Source: Puccinellia tenuiflora (Eukaryota; Streptophyta; Magnoliopsida; Poales; Poaceae). From it: DNA of 64,000 nt. Under the pieces are notes generated by a model that was not told the origin of the DNA, did not search any database, and saw only the letters and a program-made list of their open reading frames with translations. The stretch's first letter is position 1; each line of letters opens with the position of its first letter. Positions 21,885 through 33,722 of this stretch are shown in pieces. Location of the stretch: NCBI GenBank assembly GCA_012064385.1, contig QRDG01000131.1, positions 2,312,316-2,376,315 on the forward strand, in the 5' to 3' direction. The translations under genes and the position numbers were made by a program.

Positions 21885-23273
21885 TAATGGACCCCGCCCC
21901 GGCAATAGCTTAGCAGATCGCCGATGGTGGACGCAATAGGAGAGGAACAAGCGCAGCAACCGGCATGGCAACTCGTCAGCCCGCACACACAGCACCAACG
22001 TCAACTTCTGACTCCTTTTATCTTAGGGGTCCGGAGTGTCTTTCAGACGCCATCCGAGCAGAACCTTTTCCATCCGACTTCAAAGAACCTCGCAAGGTCG
22101 CCAATTATGAGCCCAGCATGGACCCCATGACCTGGCTCGCCAGTTATGAGATGGCCATGAGTATGTGCAACTCGTCAGAGAACCTGTGTGCACGCTTCCT
22201 ATTCCTCATATTGGATGGAGCCGCCAAGTTATGGTTGATGAACTTACCGCCCAGGTCAATCAATAACTGGAGCGAGTTGAAAGACAACTTTTTCAAGAAC
22301 TTCCAAGGCACTTCAAAAAACTATGCACATCAAAAGACTTGGAATGGTGTGTACAAAGGAAAGGCGAGTCGGCAAGGCACTGGATGCGTCGATTCGTGGA
22401 GATACTCAACTTACCAAGCAACATACCTCCGAGTTCTGCAGTGCTGACCATGGAGAGTAACTGCAAGTGGGAGCCAGTCGTCCTGACGCTATGCCGGCTC
22501 AAGGAAAGTAATAAGTCGTATACTATGAGTGAGCTGATGGTAGCGGCTACGAAGCATGCAGTCACAGACAAAACTAAGGACCGGTCGGATGAGGAGCGTG
22601 AGAAAAACAAAAACAGAGGGAAGGGTCACAACAACAATGGCAATGGCCAACATCAGAACTCAACAAACAACAAGCGTCAACACGATGAATGGAGCTCTGA
22701 CTTGGTATCCAACATGAACACCGGGTCCAAAAACCAGCGAAAGGAAGGCAATTTCCGGGGTCCTCGCCCAAACAGCTACTCGGAGGTCTTTAGCGTGTCG
22801 TGTCCTCGCCATAGCAGGAACGGAAGACCCGCCAGCCACTCTTTGGAGTTGTGCTTCTATCTGATAAGGTGGAGAGACGCAACAGCAGGAAATAGAAACA
22901 ACAATGACAACAACCAAGGAGGTCACGGCGGATGACCCGGCCAGGGACAGGGTGCCGACAACTATAAAGCGGGACTCGGACAAGGCCAAGGAGCCGGCCA
23001 AAACGAAGGACCCGGGAACCAAGGTGGTCAGGGGGCCTTCCAGGGGAACCCAAAACAAATCAATCCCAGCCAAGGGAATTATTACGTCTTCACCACTAGC
23101 ACAACTCAGCGTGAGAAAAGGCTTAAGAATCGAGGTGTCAACGCCGTCGCCTCTACGTTACCGAAGTATCTTAGATGGTCTGAGCAGCCAATAACCTAGA
23201 GTCGGGCTGATCATCCACCTGCAGTCGAGAACCCGGTGCTCCTAGCCTTGGTAGTGGCTCCTCAGTTTGGAGG

Positions 23274-24581
23274 TGATACGTCTCAAACATATCTATAATT
23301 TTTGAGTGATCCATGCTAGTTTTGTGATATTGTCACATGTTTTTACTGTTATTTATATCAATTTTATGCATTTTGTCGGACTAACCTATTGACAAGATGC
23401 CCAGTGCCAGTTCCCTGTTTTTGCTGTCTTTTTGTTTCAGAAATTTACTTCTGGAAATATTCTCGGAATTGGACGAAAATTTACGGGGATTATTTTTATG
23501 CCAAGACGAAGACGGAGTCCGAAGGGCAGCCTCGGAGGCGTCCCACAGGGCGCACGCGGGTACCAGCTAGATGGTAGTCTCTCTCTCTTGTGCTTCATGT
23601 CTTATGATCTTGTGAGCTGCCTAACATGATAAAGATTGATTATTGTAATGCTATATGATGTGTTTGCTGGGATCCGATGGATTATGAAGTTATGTTCAGA
23701 TTGTGCATGATTCTTATATGAGTAATTTATGTTCTTGCATGCTCTCCGATGTGCGTAGTTACTTTGGCCAAGTGATTGTGTGTATCTCCAAGAGAGGGTA
23801 TTTATGCTAGATAGTGGGTTCATGCCCCCTTTTTGTTCCTGGAAACACGAGTGACAGAAACGTCTAAGAGCGAGGGTGTGCTGTTGCTACTAAGGGTAAA
23901 ACAGCGGTGTTAATGTCTATTTTGATATTAGTATTGCTTACTTCATGCACTTTACTTAATGCAATTGTCTGTTGCTTGCAACTTAATACCGTTGGGTGAT
24001 AGGTTGGATAGCGATCCCATGGTGGACTATTTAGACAAAGACGCAGTTGGACTCAACGGTCTTTGTTCCTTGTCGTGATGCCTCCATAAATATTATCATG
24101 TTATTTTTGTCATAGCTAAATTGGGTTTGTGTCATGATCTTGTCAATTGCCTAGATGTAATTCGTTCACCCATCACATGCATATTTTATTTACTTGAGAG
24201 ACTCCACTAGTGAACCCATGGCCTCCGGTCCATCTTTTTACATTATTTTCAACCTCATTTACTTTCTTTTAATCATCATTACTCCTCGGGTCACTTTTCA
24301 TATTTTATCTATTTCATCATACAATTAACCGCTTTGTGTTCTGCGAGACCGGAGAGATTCACAACCTCTCCGCCGTTGGGGGCAAAGTATTTTGGTTGAG
24401 TGTGTGCAGGTCCACGTCTGTTGAAGGTTAAGCGCTAGAGATCTTCAACATTCACCTTGTTGTTGATTTCAAAGTCCTACTGGTTCGATAAACCTCGGTT
24501 CATTAATTGAGGGAAAACTGCTACTAGCTACAATTCCGCCTTCGCTTGGGGCACCATCCAACTTATCAATATCCACCATCA
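23274..24581 (+). repeat. 5' LTR of element A, with an internal deletion of about 290 bp
   Basis: This LTR is 1308 bp against 1597 bp for its partner. It lacks the segment equivalent to about 31432-31728, which includes the CCTATAAAATC TATA-like box and the likely transcription start. The junction has short homology (AGC). Confidence 0.9.
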
Positions 24582-24591
24582 TGCAGTTTTC

Positions 24592-24609
24592 TGGCGCCGT
24601 TGCCGGGGA
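24592..24609 (+). promoter_or_regulatory. Primer-binding site of element A (tRNA-Asp type)
   Basis: TGGCGCCGTTGCCGGGGA is complementary to the 3' end of plant tRNA-Asp(GTC). It lies 10 nt inside the 5' LTR. Confidence 0.85.
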
Positions 24610-24686
24610 TTTTGGAGCTACAGCAAGGGGAGTCTCATACTCTCAATCTCTTTACTTTGTTTTTGTCTTGCTTGCTTTATATCTCA

Positions 24687-26244
24687 CTAGCAAATATGCC
24701 CGTGCGTTGCTACGGGTGAATTGTAAACGGTTGCTGACACCGAAATTGGATAAATTGATCAGTGCGGATGACCAGTGCATGTCGCCCGTGTCTTTTTTCA
24801 TGTGCAAGTAAGATATTAGCACCACTTATGTTAATCGCAATATATGTAGTAAAAGTTTAATATCTTGAGAATTCAGTATCTAAAAGCCGCATATGCTTTT
24901 GCTGTTTGCACATGTATCACACCCCTTAGATCATAGAGGCGCAAGCTAGTAGGACTTAATAGAACTAATTTCCGAGCATAACATATACCAAACGTGAGCA
25001 ACATCTCACTCTCCAACATCTCATTTTCCATAGAGGACCCGAAGCTACATCGGATGCTGGTATAACCTTTTCCCCTCAAATACGCTTGTCAGCCACCTAG
25101 AGGTCTAATTTTTCTATTACTCTCATATGTTGTCTTTTCAGTTTTTATCGGGCTGGGGAAATGAAACCAGACAAAGTAAGTGATCAGCAAGTTGACATGC
25201 CCGCATATACAGTCTCATACAAGCGTCAGGAATTGCTCTCTAGACGAAAAATTATTTGGATCATGAACACAAGCTCAATTCAAATCTGACGTCATGAAAC
25301 CACTGAAGATTGAGGAACTCATTGACAGCCATGCCGCAGGTTGCAAATCTTTCTGGTGGAGATCTGCCCCGCGCGAGCTATGCTGACACGCAAGAGCTCT
25401 GCTTGCGCTCGTTAGGTCCACAACTACATGGCAGGAGCTCGCACCATGAACCTGATACCGTCGTTATTCCTTTGACACACGACATCAGCGCAGAAGGCGC
25501 TCGTCCCGGTCAGGTCGCCGGAACCCCAGGGGCAGTCAACACTGTGCTCATTCAGTGCGAGGCATTGCACCGAGCACCTTGTGTGCACGCCCCGGCATTG
25601 AACAACACTCCTTGCGTGCTCGCGGACTCGAAAAGGAGGAGAAGCAGTGGAGAGGGAGGAGGACGGAGGCGGAGGAGAGAGAGGAGCGACACGGAATCTC
25701 TGCGGAGGAGCTTCCGGCGGCGGCGCGCTGCCGGGCGGCCGGACGTGGGAGGGACGGGGATAGAAACACGACCCGTCGTCAGTTTTACGGCAAGCAGACG
25801 CAGTACTCTCCGCCAATGACCGAGAGAAGGCGGCGGAATAGGCTGTGGTGTGAAGGATCGAAGGGGCAGTGGAGATTCGACAGCACGGCATGGATCTTGG
25901 TCCCCGGCAAGGGCGCTGGTGCCATCAAAGGTCGTCGTCTGCGAGGACCTCAAAGGTGCGCGCGGATGCTCACGGTAAGGGAGTCGGCAGCATGCCAGCC
26001 GGTCTGTCGAAGGAGGATGAGCAGCGCGCACGGACTTGGAGCTCTCCGTTGCGTGACAACCCTAGGTGGCGGCGCGGTCCCTCCGGTCTCCTGTGCGCGG
26101 AGGTGAACGACCCAGATTTTTTACCGAACCGTTTTTTCAATTAAACGGTGGCAGTGTCTGTAATTACGTTGAAAAGTAAGGATAATAAAAAAGTTGGACG
26201 AAAAATTTGGGAGAAGCAACTCTTCCTTTATTATTAGGTAAAGA
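24687..26244 (-). mobile_element. Non-autonomous Helitron, 1558 bp
   Basis: On the minus strand it begins TCTTTACCTAATAATAAAG and ends with a hairpin (CCCGT-agcaacgc-ACGGG), an 8-nt spacer CATATTTG and CTAG, inserted between A and T. Element B (about 53450-53475) gives the empty site, TTTATATCTCGTTTAGTTTA, and fixes both ends. The GC-rich interior (25300-26100) has overlapping open frames on both strands but I recognise no captured gene and no Rep/helicase. Confidence 0.9.
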
Positions 26245-26330
26245 TTTAGTTTATTTTCCTATTTCAAAATTTTAAAACCCAAAAAATTAGTGTAGTCTTT
26301 ATTTCTTTCTTGTTATTTTATCTTATCATT

Positions 26331-28274
26331 ATGTCTTCTACTGAAAACACCAAGTTATGTGACTTTACTAGCACCAATAACAATGATTTCATATGCTCTC
26401 CAATTGCTCCACCCGCTACTAAAGCGGAATCTTATGAAATTAAGCCTGTCTTGCTAAATCTTGTTATGAAAAAGCAATTTTCTGGTGTTAGTACTGATGA
26501 TGCCGCCTCTCATTTAAATAACTTTGTTGAGTTATGTGATATGCAAAAGTATAAAGAGGTAGAAAGTGACATCATAAAACTGAAACTTTTCCCTTTCCCT
26601 TTGAGAGGGAGAGCAAAAGAATGGTTATTGTCTTTGCCTAAAAATAGCATTGATTCTTGGATTAAATGCAAAGATGCTTTTATTGGAAAATATTATCCAC
26701 CTGCTAAAATCATACAACTAAGGAGTAACATTATAAACTTTAGACAATTTGATAATGAAAATGTTGCTCAAGCTTGGGAAAGAATGAAATATATGGTTAA
26801 GAATTGTCCCACGCATGGATTAACTATGTGGATGGTTATCCAAACTTTTTATGCAGGCTTGAATTTTTCTTCAAGGAACCTTTTGGACTCGGCCGCGGGA
26901 GGCACCTTCATGTCCACAACATTAGGTGCAGCAACTAAACTCTTGGATGATATGATGACAAATTATTCACAATGGCACACCGAACGAGCTCCAAGTGGTA
27001 AGAAGGTAAATTCTGTTGAGGAAATCTCCTCTTTGAGTGATAAGGTTGATATGATTATGTCTATGCTTGCTACCAATCAGTCCAATATTGATCCTAATAA
27101 TGTTCCACTTGCTTTATTAATTGCCCAACAAAAGGATCAAGTTGATGTTAATTTTCTTAATAGAAACAACTTCAACAATAATGCTTATCGAAATAATTTT
27201 GGTAGTAATAACCATAAGCCTTATCCTCCCAATAATGGCAACTTTTATGGTAATTCTTATAATCCTAATAAGAATGTGTCCTCTGATCTTAAAAATGTTT
27301 TAAAGGAATTTATCACTTCGCAAAAAGCTTTTAACAAAACTGTTGAAGAGAAGTTGGAAAAACTGGATAGTTTAGTCTCAAAAGTAGACGTTCTTGCTCA
27401 TGATGTTGAAATTTTGAAAATTAGAACCACTCCAAATCAAGACAAACATACTAAATCTTTAAATGCTATCTCTCTTCAAATTAATGAAAATGAAAGGATG
27501 ATGGCTCTCTTGAAAGCTAGGTGGGCTAGAGAGGCTGAAGAAGCTAGAATTGCTGAAATGAATAGGAAAACTATTAAAGTTTATACTATCCAAACCACTA
27601 AAGAGGATCCTCCTAGTTTATTTAAAGATGATGAAATTTATTTTGATAATTGCAATCTTACTGAAGTCATTAAGTTCCTACAAAAACTTGCTAAGACACC
27701 GGATGCTAGTAAAATAAATCTTGCCTTTACCAAACACATTACCGATGCTCTTATCAAGGCTAGGGAAGAAAAACTAAAGCTTGAAACCTCTATCCCTAGG
27801 AAGTTAGAAGATGGTTGGGAACCCACTATTAAGATGAAAATAAATGAATTTGATTGCAATGCTTTATGTGATCTTGGTGCAAGTGTTTCCGTTATGCCTA
27901 AAAGTTTCTATGATATGCTTGATTTAAATCCTTTGGAAGAGTGCTATTTAAATGTTCATCTTGCTGATTCTTCTAAAAAAAAACCTTTGGGTAGAGTTGA
28001 TGATGTCCTTATTGTTGTTAATGATAATTATGTTCCCGTTGATTTTACTGTTATGGATATTGAGTGCAATGCTTCTTGTCCCATTATTTTGTGAAGACCA
28101 TTTTTGAGAACCGTTGGTTCTATTATTGATATGAAAGAGGGAAATATAAAGTTTCAGTTCCCCCTTAAAAAATGGATGGAACACTTCCCTAGAAAGAGAA
28201 ATAAGTTTCCTTTTGAATCAATCATAAGGTCAAGCTATGCTCTTGATGTTGCAAAGGCCTCCGAAAAAACTTGA
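26331..28274 (+). CDS. gag-aspartic protease of element A, one internal stop
   Basis: The ATG at 26331 starts MSSTENTKLCDF. An Athila-like gag core follows (DDAASHLNNFVELCDMQKYK, FPLRGRAKEWLLSLPKNSID, GKYYPPAKI), then a Asn-rich linker and a coiled, charged region (ALLKARWAREAEEARIAEMN). The retropepsin comes last, with active site DLGASVSVMP and SCPIIL near the end. A TGA at 28092-28094 interrupts the frame where element B has a glutamate codon (ILERPFLRT); the frame then runs on to TGA at 28272-28274. No polymerase follows. The product would form particles only with a helper's enzymes. Confidence 0.85.
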
Positions 28275-31140
28275 TATTTGGCATTGCGCCTAGCTAAAGG
28301 CGTTAAAGAAAAGCGCTTGTTGGGAGGCAACCCATCTTTTACTTTCAGTTTTCTTTTTGTTTTTCTTGAGTCATGAAGTTATTACCTCTGTAGCAACTTC
28401 ATTGTATCTTTTTCTTTTAGTTTTTTGTGCCAAGTTTAGCCTCTAATGCATTGAAAGTGCGAGGTATTATATTGCTGTCCAAAAACAGATTTTGTGCTCC
28501 TGTTGCACGAAAATCCTAAAATCGCCAGGATTTTAACTTTTTCTGATAATTTGTTACAGCAAGCCTGATGCTTTTATCTATCTTTCGTTAGTTTTAAGTT
28601 TTTTTATTTAAGCTGCAGAAGTGCCTCGAAAAATTCGATCTTTACAGACTATTCAGATTTTGACAGATTCTGCTTTTATTTTGCATTTGTCTCTTTACCA
28701 TCGTCATATGTGATACTCTAGGGGTGGAGTGCCACATTGAGGCTTAGTAAACTGTAGCTAATGTCTAATAAAGTTGATTTGCAATTTGTCATGAGTTGAA
28801 CACATGTGCGTTTTAATTTATGAGCACTAACCCTCTAATCAAATTATGAGAAGTTTTGTGTGAAGTGAGTTTTTAAGTTCCAAAGGAGAGGAATATGAAG
28901 AAATCGAGGATGGATCAAAGCTCAAGATTGGGGATGCCCCCATGGAACCCCCTCTGAATATCAAGAACTATCAAGAGTCAAATCTTGGGGATGCCCAAGG
29001 CATCCCCTCATCTTCATCGACTATCATAAGGTCGTCTTCGTTGAACTTCGTTTTTATCACTTTACATATTATGTGCTATGCTTGGAGCGTCTTTTACTTT
29101 CAGTTTTATTTGTTTGTTTTCTGGTCATATCTTTGTTGGATCCTAGCTTTATTTGTGTGGGAGAGAGACACGCTCCGCTTTTTCGTTTGAATACTCCTTT
29201 GCTTCGCTTATATCTTTTTGAGTATTCTTAGCTACTGACTGTTTTCCAGTAAGCTCTCGCTTTTAGCTTTTATCTTGTTTAGAGCTACTAGTTGTTAAGT
29301 TAAACTCTCTTGTTCTTCACTTATATTTGTTGGAGAGTTGTTTTGGTTTCTTGGTTAATGTGTTAGATCGGAAAAATGCTATGCATGTTGCGGTAATATG
29401 AAATAGAAAAACCTGCATAGTCTTGTAGATCACTATGTGGATAATTTGATACTATTCAATTGTTTTGAGGCACTAAAATAACTAATGGTTAAAATGTGTT
29501 GGTTAATGGTGTTAGAGCTGATTAGTGGAGAGGTGTTATTAAAGCATGGAGCTGTACTTTTCTGAACTAAACAACCTAAGTCAACAATGCTAATGTGTCA
29601 TGAATTCTACTAAGTTGAAAATAAGTCCCTAGTGGGTAGTTACTGCAACGGTCGGGGAAGCCAACGGGGCACTTGTGTCGCCGCCACGATCCCTCTCGGG
29701 GTGTCTCTAACCATTTGTGGAACATTGAAACTGCTAGTTGTTTGCAATATACGAAATGCATTGTTGAGTTTTGGTTTTTGGCACTTCCACTTCCATATTT
29801 TGCTAGCCTCTTCGGTGCTGCGCAATGCCCTCTCTCACATTGAGATTGGTGCATACTTCGCGAGTACATCCAACTCCGTGGGAGAACTTCATCATGTTCT
29901 CCTACACATAAGCCAACTATCTTCCTCAAACAGCCACCATACCTACCTACCACGGCATTTTCATAGCCGTTCCGAGATACATTGCCATGCAACATCCATC
30001 ATTACATTATGACTTGATGTCGTTCTTCATTGCCATATAGTTTTCTTGATCATTTGAGTTAGTGTGCAGCGTGGCTTGCCACATGTTCTACATTTTTTCC
30101 ACACTACGCTCGATCATGCATATCTTCTTTTATACATCATGTATTAGTCTTATGAGTTGTGAGTACCAAAAGTGTGATGATCATCTTGTAAAAATAGAGT
30201 GTTGCCCCTACCTGTGAGCATATTGAAAAGAGTCCAAAGTGGTCACATAAAAGAGTCCAAAAGAAACCAATGAGAGAAAATTTAAAAGAGCCAAGGAGGC
30301 CACAATTAAAAAAAAGAAGAGAAATATAAAAGAGAGAGGGGGCAGCACTACTATCCTTTATTCCACACTTGTGCTAGTAGCACCTACACTTCATTATAGA
30401 GAGTTTCATGTTTCATTTGTATAACTATGTGGGGAATTAACGTTATAGAACTTGGCTTGTATATTCCAAGGATGAGCCTCCTCAAGTGAGCTCTAGGTCT
30501 TCATGAGCAAGCAAGTTGGATGCACCCCCACTAGTTCCATTGGAGAGCTTTCATACACTTATTGCTCTATGTGCATCCGTTGCATGGCAATCACTACTCA
30601 TACAGTGTCAACTACGGGACTTCCTTCTGTCTTGTGGTTACCTTCTCCACTGTTTGAGCCTTTCTTTTTGACCTTCCAAATCTCCATTATTGTTCTCTTT
30701 GCCATAACATCATGGTGCCAAAGCCACTTCTTACTTGCACTAGTTGAGTAGACTTCGAAACAGTTGATTTATGAAGTAGATGGATTAGGAGACCTGACTT
30801 GAGCTTGGCTATTTTCATGAATGAATAATTAGATGCTTTGAAGAATGATTGATACTTTACTTTGGAGACATAATTCGCAATTCTTCTTTGTAAACCTTAT
30901 GTATGGTTCCATGTCTCCAACGCACTTATTCATGAAAAGTTTCTAGCATTTGTTAGCTAGCGTTTGTTAATCATTGTTTGCTTAATGTCAACTATAGACA
31001 ATTGTTTTGGATCACGTTATTCACTTCATGTGCTTTGCATTACTATCTTGATCAAGATTGTGTTGGTAGCATGTCTCATCAAAAATTATTTGTTATCACT
31101 TACCTACTCGAGGACGAGTAGGAGTTAAGCTTGGGGATGC
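28275..31140 (+). other. Long non-coding 3' internal region of element A
   Basis: No ORF of significance is present. The stretch contains a perfect 9-bp hairpin at 28987-29007 (GGGGATGCC, loop CAA, GGCATCCCC) that is conserved in element B. The TTGGGGATGC core is found at 28926, 28984 and just before the 3' LTR, where it acts as polypurine tract. Confidence 0.6.
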
Positions 31141-32737
31141 TGATACGTCTCAAACGTATCTATAATTTTTGAGTGATCCATACTAGTTTTGTGATATTGT
31201 CACATGTTTTTACTGTTATTTATATCATTTTTATGCATTTTGTCGGACTAACCTATTGACAAGATGCCCAGTGCCAGTTCCTTGTTTTTGCTGTCCTTTT
31301 GTTTCAGAAATTTACTTCTGCAAATATTCTCGGAATTGGACGAAAATTTACGGGGATTATTTTTACCCCAAGACGAAGACGGCGTCCGAAGGGCAGCCTC
31401 GGAGGCGTCCCACAGGGCGCACGCGGGGTACCAGCCGCGGCCTGGGGGGACCCGCGGGTGGGGGCCCGCCCCTACCCTGTGGGCACCTCCTCGGCCCCCT
31501 CTGACTCCTATAAAATCACAATTAACCTAAAACGTCAAGGCGGCGATTATTTTCTAGAAACTCGACCCCGACGCACCATCGCCGAAAACCCTAGTTCAGG
31601 GTCCAATCTGAAGCTGATCCGACACTCTGTCGGAGGGGAGATCGATCCCGGAGGGCTCTTCATCAACATGCTTTCCTCCGGGATGATTTGTGAGTAGTCT
31701 CACCTTGGACCGCGGGTCCATGGCAGTAGCTAGATGGTAGTCTCTCTCTCTTGTGCTTCATATCTTATGATCTTCTGAGCTGCCTAACATGATCAAGATC
31801 GATTATTGTAATGCTATGTGATGTGTTTGCTGGGATCCGATGGATTATGAAGTTATGTTCAGATTGTGCATGATTCTTATATGAGTAATTTATGTGCTTG
31901 CATGCTCTCCGATGTGCATAGTTACTTTGGCCAAGTGATTGTGTGTATCTCCAAGAGAGGGTATTTATGCTAGATAGTGGGTTCATGCCCCCTTTTGTTC
32001 CTGGGCACGAGTGACAGAAATGTCTAAGGGCGAGGGTGTGCTGTTGCTACTAAGGGTAAAACAGCGGTGTTAATGTCTATTTTGATATTAGTATTGCTTA
32101 CTTAATGCACTTTACTTAATGCAATTGTCTGTTGCTTGCAACTTAATACCGTTGGGTGACAGGCTGGATAGCGATCCCACGGTGGACTATTTAGACAAAG
32201 ACGCAGTTGGACTCAACGGTCTTTGTTCCTTGTCGTGATGCCTCCATAAATATTATCATGTCCTTTTTGTCATAGCTAAATTGGGTTTGTGTCATGATCT
32301 TATCAAGTGCCTAGCTGTAATTCGTTCACCACATGCATATTTTATTTACTTGAGAGACTCCACTAGTGAACCCATGGCCCCCGGTCCATCATTTTACATT
32401 GTTTTCAACCTCATTTACTTGCTTTTAATCATCATTACTGCTCTGGTCACTTTTCATATTTTATCTATTTTATCATACAATTAACCGCTTTGTGTTCTGC
32501 GAGACCGGAGAGACTGACAACCTCTCCGCCGTTGGGGGCAAAGTATTTTGGTTGAGTGTGTGCAGGTCCACGTCTGTTAAAGGTTAAGCGCCAGAGATCT
32601 TCAACATTCACCTCGTTGTTGATTTCAAAGTCCTACTGGTTCGCTAAACCTTGGTTCTTTAATTGAGGGAAAACTGCTACTAGCTACAATTCCGCGTTCG
32701 CTTGGGGCACCACCCAACTTATCAATATCCACCATCA
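31141..32737 (+). repeat. 3' LTR of element A (complete, 1597 bp)
   Basis: It starts TGATACGTCTCAAACG and ends ATATCCACCATCA. A TATA-like CCTATAAAATC lies at about 31507-31517 in a GC-rich promoter context. It is followed by the GGAGG target duplication. Confidence 0.9.
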
Positions 32738-32825
32738 GGAGGTTATGTCCTTTAGAAAGTGCTCATGGATGGAGTAAGCAGCATCAACATTCTGTACTAT
32801 GAAACCTTCAAGACATAGCTCCATG

Positions 32826-33722
32826 GCACAATATATACATATCATGGTGTCGAGAAACTGGTATGTAGAAGGCTTCAATGAGGATCCAAGTGGCATGTAA
32901 TGTTATGCTAGAAATTCAAAAAGAAAATAATGAACGAAATAAATTAGAGTCTAGAAAAAGATATGCATGACTCCTATGTACGGAAATAAAAGAGTTTTTT
33001 GTTCTACGATCTGAATCTGATCTCCAGTTTCAACCAGAAATTTTGTCACTCAAAAGGCACAACAAAAGGCATGCTACAACATGGAGGAAAGAAACAACAT
33101 ATAAAACTTCCATGCAAGGTTGATCGAGTACCATACTGCCCTCTTCTATTGTTTCTTGTTAGCGCAGCAAAAGATAACTTAACTGGACTGGACTAAAGCC
33201 ATTCTTTCAGAGTGCCTCTGCTTTCTTCTATGGAGTCTTACTCTAGTGACGAGTTCTCATGAATCATTATCAATGCTCCATTTATGGAAGGAGTATGTAA
33301 ACCTTCTTTCTGTTGCGCAACGATAGGATGGGCTGACCTTTAACTGGCAAGATCTTCGTTTATATACTAACTAAAAGGGGAAGGTGCAAATATTATGCAA
33401 GGGCTTGAGCTGAATGGTCACATTCAATATTATTCTTTTAACACCAAATGCGAAGTTAATAAAAAACTCACCATATGATGTCATAGATCAATAACATGCC
33501 TGCTTATCATTCAACTAGTGATGACAAAAACGCAAACAAACAACAATCATCATCTACCAAGACAATTGCAGAAACTGATACACGTAACTCCTACGAAGCA
33601 CCCCTCAAAAACAAAACAAAAAACTCCTATGAAGCATCACTGACTAACATGCCTACCATACCTGCATGATACATGTGGTGCATGATATCTACTTTCCTTT
33701 CGAATTCATGATCATATTTCAG
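32826..33722. other. Duplicated 3' flank of the glycosyltransferase pseudogene
   Basis: 32990-33200 and 33290-33720 are closely similar to 38565-38770 and 39200-39603, the 3' flank of the intact glycosyltransferase. This shows a segmental duplication larger than the coding region. There is no gene here. Confidence 0.7.

Larger units (their letters stand above)
23274..32737 (+). mobile_element. Element A: non-autonomous Athila-like gypsy retrotransposon, 9.5 kb, with GGAGG target duplication
   Basis: It has a 5' LTR at 23274-24581, a 3' LTR at 31141-32737, a tRNA-Asp-type primer-binding site at 24592, a gag-protease gene at 26331-28274 and a purine-rich tract ending GCTTGGGGATGC at 31140. GGAGG flanks it (23269-23273 and 32738-32742). 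It has no reverse transcriptase, RNase H or integrase, so it needs a helper. It carries a Helitron at 24687-26244. The two LTRs are close in sequence, roughly 3-4% different in the first 250 bp by eye, so insertion is fairly recent. Confidence 0.9.
20470..32825 (+). pseudogene. gag and start of protease of gypsy element D, decayed, interrupted by a MITE and by element A
   Basis: Plus-strand frames at 20518-21009, 21226-21543 and 21965-23270 give a gypsy gag: FKEPRKVANYEPSMDPMTWL, LILDGAAKLWLMNLPP and the following WSELKDNFF are its retrotrans_gag core. Stops and frameshifts are frequent. The frame VVAPQFGG at 23273 continues across element A at 32743 (YVL*KVLMDGVSSINILYYE), the beginning of the aspartic protease, and breaks off at about 32825. 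Pol is missing, so the element was truncated before or after element A inserted. Confidence 0.75.

Noticed and set aside
25310..26144. Overlapping long open frames on both strands in the Helitron interior
   Set aside because: GC-rich composition on both strands gives open frames; no protein family recognised, so no CDS is called.
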